Of a DNA stretch of 7,135 nt, positions 6,157 through 7,135 are shown piece by piece (the stretch's first letter is position 1; every line of letters starts with the position of its first letter). Below the pieces are notes generated by a model. It did no database searches, was not told where the DNA came from, and saw only the letters and a list, made by a program, of their open reading frames with translations. The translations under genes and the position numbers were made by a program. The DNA is from a bacterium (lineage in GTDB: Bacteria; Krumholzibacteriota; Krumholzibacteria; LZORAL124-64-63), in assembly GCA_016873405.1 (NCBI GenBank), contig VGXH01000089.1, forward strand, positions 1 to 7,135, in the 5' to 3' direction.

Positions 6157-6246
6157 ATGCGTTCGCACCGAGGGCGCCCGGCCGCAGCGGGGAGACGCTC
6201 GACCCGCGGCGCGGCCACCCGGGAGGAAGCCAGGTCCCTGAGCTAA
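6157..6246 (+). CDS. Possible short leader ORF (29 codons, Arg-rich)
   Basis: An ATG about 23 bases after the predicted transcription start opens a 29-codon frame that ends with TAA at 6244-6246, well before the peptidase ATG. The predicted peptide has 8 arginines in 29 residues. No Shine-Dalgarno sequence precedes it, and GC-rich DNA gives Arg codons by chance, so this is a speculative leader peptide. Its coding span includes the stem-loop at 6180-6216. Confidence 0.2.
   Translation: MRSHRGRPAAAGRRSTRGAATREEARSLS
6180..6216 (+). ncRNA. Stem-loop in the leader RNA
   Basis: GGCCGC (6180-6185) pairs with GCGGCC (6211-6216), and GCGGG (6187-6191) with CCCGC (6203-6207). A further GAG/CTC pairing (6192-6194 with 6198-6200) closes a 3-base loop. 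An A on one side and GGC on the other form an internal loop. No T-run follows, so it looks like a structural element of the 5' leader rather than a terminator. Confidence 0.45.
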
Positions 6247-6257
6247 AGCGCAGCAGT

Positions 6258-6276
6258 CCCGCGGGTCAGACGCGGG
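6258..6276 (+). ncRNA. Stem-loop in the leader RNA
   Basis: CCCGCG (6258-6263) and CGCGGG (6271-6276) form a perfect 6-pair stem with a 7-base loop. Confidence 0.4.
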
Positions 6277-6297
6277 CAGGATCGACGACCAGGTTCC

Positions 6298-6313
6298 CGA
6301 GGCTCGCGCCTCG
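6298..6313 (+). ncRNA. Stem-loop in the leader RNA
   Basis: CGAGGC (6298-6303) and GCCTCG (6308-6313) form a perfect 6-pair stem closed by the tetraloop TCGC. A smaller hairpin, GGGC-GTTC-GCCC at 6346-6357, lies just before the ribosome binding site. Confidence 0.4.
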
Positions 6314-6362
6314 ACTCGGCAGTTGACGAGATCGTCCGTCCAACCGGGCGTTCGCCCCGACC

Positions 6363-6367
6363 GGAGG
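6363..6367 (+). promoter_or_regulatory. Ribosome binding site for the peptidase gene
   Basis: GGAGG lies 7 bases before ATG at 6375, the optimal spacing. It follows the small hairpin at 6346-6357 by only 5 bases, so leader folding could influence access. Confidence 0.7.
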
Positions 6368-6374
6368 CCAGCAG

Positions 6375-7135
6375 ATGACAGCCATCGCTTTTCGTGTCTT
6401 CGCCTGTTTCGCCGTTGCCGGCGCGCTCGCGTGCCCGGCTCTGGCCGCAACCTCCGGCGCGACCGCGGGCGTCGTGATCCACGAAGGGTCGTTCGCGCCG
6501 GGTGACCTGACGTGGGAGCGGGATGCTGAGGGCGCGACCTATCCCGTGCTGCCGGGGCTGCGCGGAATCGACGATCCGGACAGCCCGCGCCTGCCGCTGC
6601 AGACGCTGCTGCTGCTGGTGCCGGCGGACGCCCTCGTCGTGGATGCCTGGGTCGAGCCGCTGGCGACGCATGCGGAAGTGGTGCCCGGTGCGCTGGCCCG
6701 CGCGCCGGCGCTGTTCACCGACTCCGGCGGGACGGTGCTGACCAAGCGCCTGCCCGTCGGCAGCGGCGCGTTTCCGGCGAGCTGGAGCCGCTTCGCGGGG
6801 ACCCACACCTGGCGCGGCTACCGGCTGCTGGCCGTCGAGGTCTATCCGCTGCGAACCCGGGCGGACAGCGGAAACCTGGAGTTCCTGGACAGCTTCGCGG
6901 TGCGGGTCGCCTACGGCGCCGGCGCGGCGCAGGAGGACCTGGCCGTTCGTGAGCGCCTGTCCCCGGCCGAGGTGGCGGCGAACGCCGCCGTGCTTTCGCG
7001 GCTGGTGGCGAACCCCGGTGAATTGGCCGGCTATCGGCGCGAGCACGGCGTGGCCCTGGCGGCTCCGGCCGGGGGCTTCAGCCCGGAGAAGACTCCCAGC
7101 GTGTCCGGCAGCGCCGTCGAGTACCTGATCGTCCC
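6375..7135 (+). CDS. Gingipain-type (peptidase family C25) secreted cysteine peptidase, 5' part
   Basis: The frame is open to the right edge, giving 253 complete codons of a longer gene. Residues 1-24 are a Sec signal peptide: a hydrophobic core, then PALA with cleavage expected before A25. Residues about 32-230 look like the C25 propeptide. DDPDSPRLPLQTLLLLVPAD (D66 onward) matches the 'G.P.LP....l..vP' pattern, and WRGYRLLAVEVYPLR near residues 148-162 and LEFLDSFAVRVAY after it fit the rest of the domain. The last residues VEYLIV (248-253) match the first strand of the gingipain catalytic domain ('veYlIit'). The catalytic His and Cys would lie past the edge, so activity cannot be judged. 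Family members are exported endopeptidases, often large with C-terminal Ig-like or sorting domains, and act at the surface or outside the cell. The gene has its own strong promoter and long leader, unlike the packed genes upstream, and may be unrelated to polysaccharide synthesis. Confidence 0.8.
   Translation, partial: MTAIAFRVFACFAVAGALACPALAATSGATAGVVIHEGSFAPGDLTWERDAEGATYPVLPGLRGIDDPDSPRLPLQTLLLLVPADALVVDAWVEPLATHAEVVPGALARAPALFTDSGGTVLTKRLPVGSGAFPASWSRFAGTHTWRGYRLLAVEVYPLRTRADSGNLEFLDSFAVRVAYGAGAAQEDLAVRERLSPAEVAANAAVLSRLVANPGELAGYRREHGVALAAPAGGFSPEKTPSVSGSAVEYLIV

Larger units (their letters stand above)
6022..6374 (+). promoter_or_regulatory. Regulatory interval between polysaccharide locus and peptidase gene
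   Basis: These 353 bases hold no large gene. The first part (about 6040-6150) is clearly more AT-rich than the surroundings. It contains a perfect palindrome at 6052-6063, a sigma70-type promoter at 6099-6127 and a second dyad at 6130-6148. The rest (about 6150-6374) is GC-rich and would be a long 5' leader of about 240 bases, with stem-loops at 6180-6216, 6258-6276, 6298-6313 and 6346-6357 and a 29-codon open frame at 6157-6246. I compared it by eye with cobalamin and cyclic-di-GMP riboswitches, SRP RNA and RNase P RNA and found no match. Confidence 0.6.

Noticed and set aside
6150..6374. Cobalamin riboswitch, cyclic-di-GMP riboswitch, SRP RNA or RNase P RNA in the leader
   Set aside because: Some fragments such as GGAGGAAGCCAGG resemble pieces of these RNAs, but the conserved cores (for example GCCACTG of the B12 box region) are absent.
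4489..6450. 653-codon minus-strand open frame
   Set aside because: It is antisense to the deacetylase-like gene and the promoter region, is of low-complexity Arg/Pro composition, and has no domain signature.

Overview
The window is very GC-rich, roughly 70% by eye, with strong G/C preference at third codon positions. All credible genes lie on the + strand. It holds five complete genes of a cell-surface polysaccharide locus, then a promoter region, then the 5' part of a secreted gingipain-type (C25) cysteine peptidase gene cut by the right edge. A C25 peptidase beside a WecA-type polysaccharide locus in such GC-rich DNA suggests a bacterium of the FCB group or a related high-GC candidate phylum (Krumholzibacteriota, Eisenbacteria or Latescibacterota type). 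That placement is inferred from gene content only.

Layout: 1-178 is an upstream region with a strong inverted repeat and no gene I can support. 179-1603 is a polytopic O-antigen ligase/polymerase-like protein. 1600-2733 is a GT4 glycosyltransferase that overlaps it by ATGA. An 85-base gap carries a palindrome and a weak promoter-like pair. 2819-4078 is a WecA/TagO-type polyprenyl-phosphate sugar-1-phosphate transferase. 4044-4700 is a class I SAM methyltransferase overlapping it by 35 bases. 4723-6021 is an exported SDDWG-type protein related to polysaccharide deacetylases. 6022-6374 is a regulatory interval with a near-consensus sigma70 promoter, dyad symmetries, a small possible leader ORF and several stem-loops. 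6375 to the right edge is the C25 peptidase: signal peptide, propeptide and the first strand of the catalytic domain.

How the genes fit together (inference): the WecA-like enzyme would load the first sugar phosphate onto undecaprenyl phosphate. The GT4 enzyme would extend the glycan. The Wzy/WaaL-like membrane protein would polymerise it or ligate it to an acceptor. The methyltransferase and the deacetylase-like protein could modify or tailor the product. No flippase (Wzx) or ABC exporter is seen here. The peptidase has its own promoter and is probably a separate transcription unit for a secreted protein.

No rRNA, tRNA, CRISPR array, insertion sequence or phage gene was seen. The long minus-strand open frames are GC-rich shadows of the + strand genes. 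The most interesting stretch is the 353-base interval before the peptidase gene.
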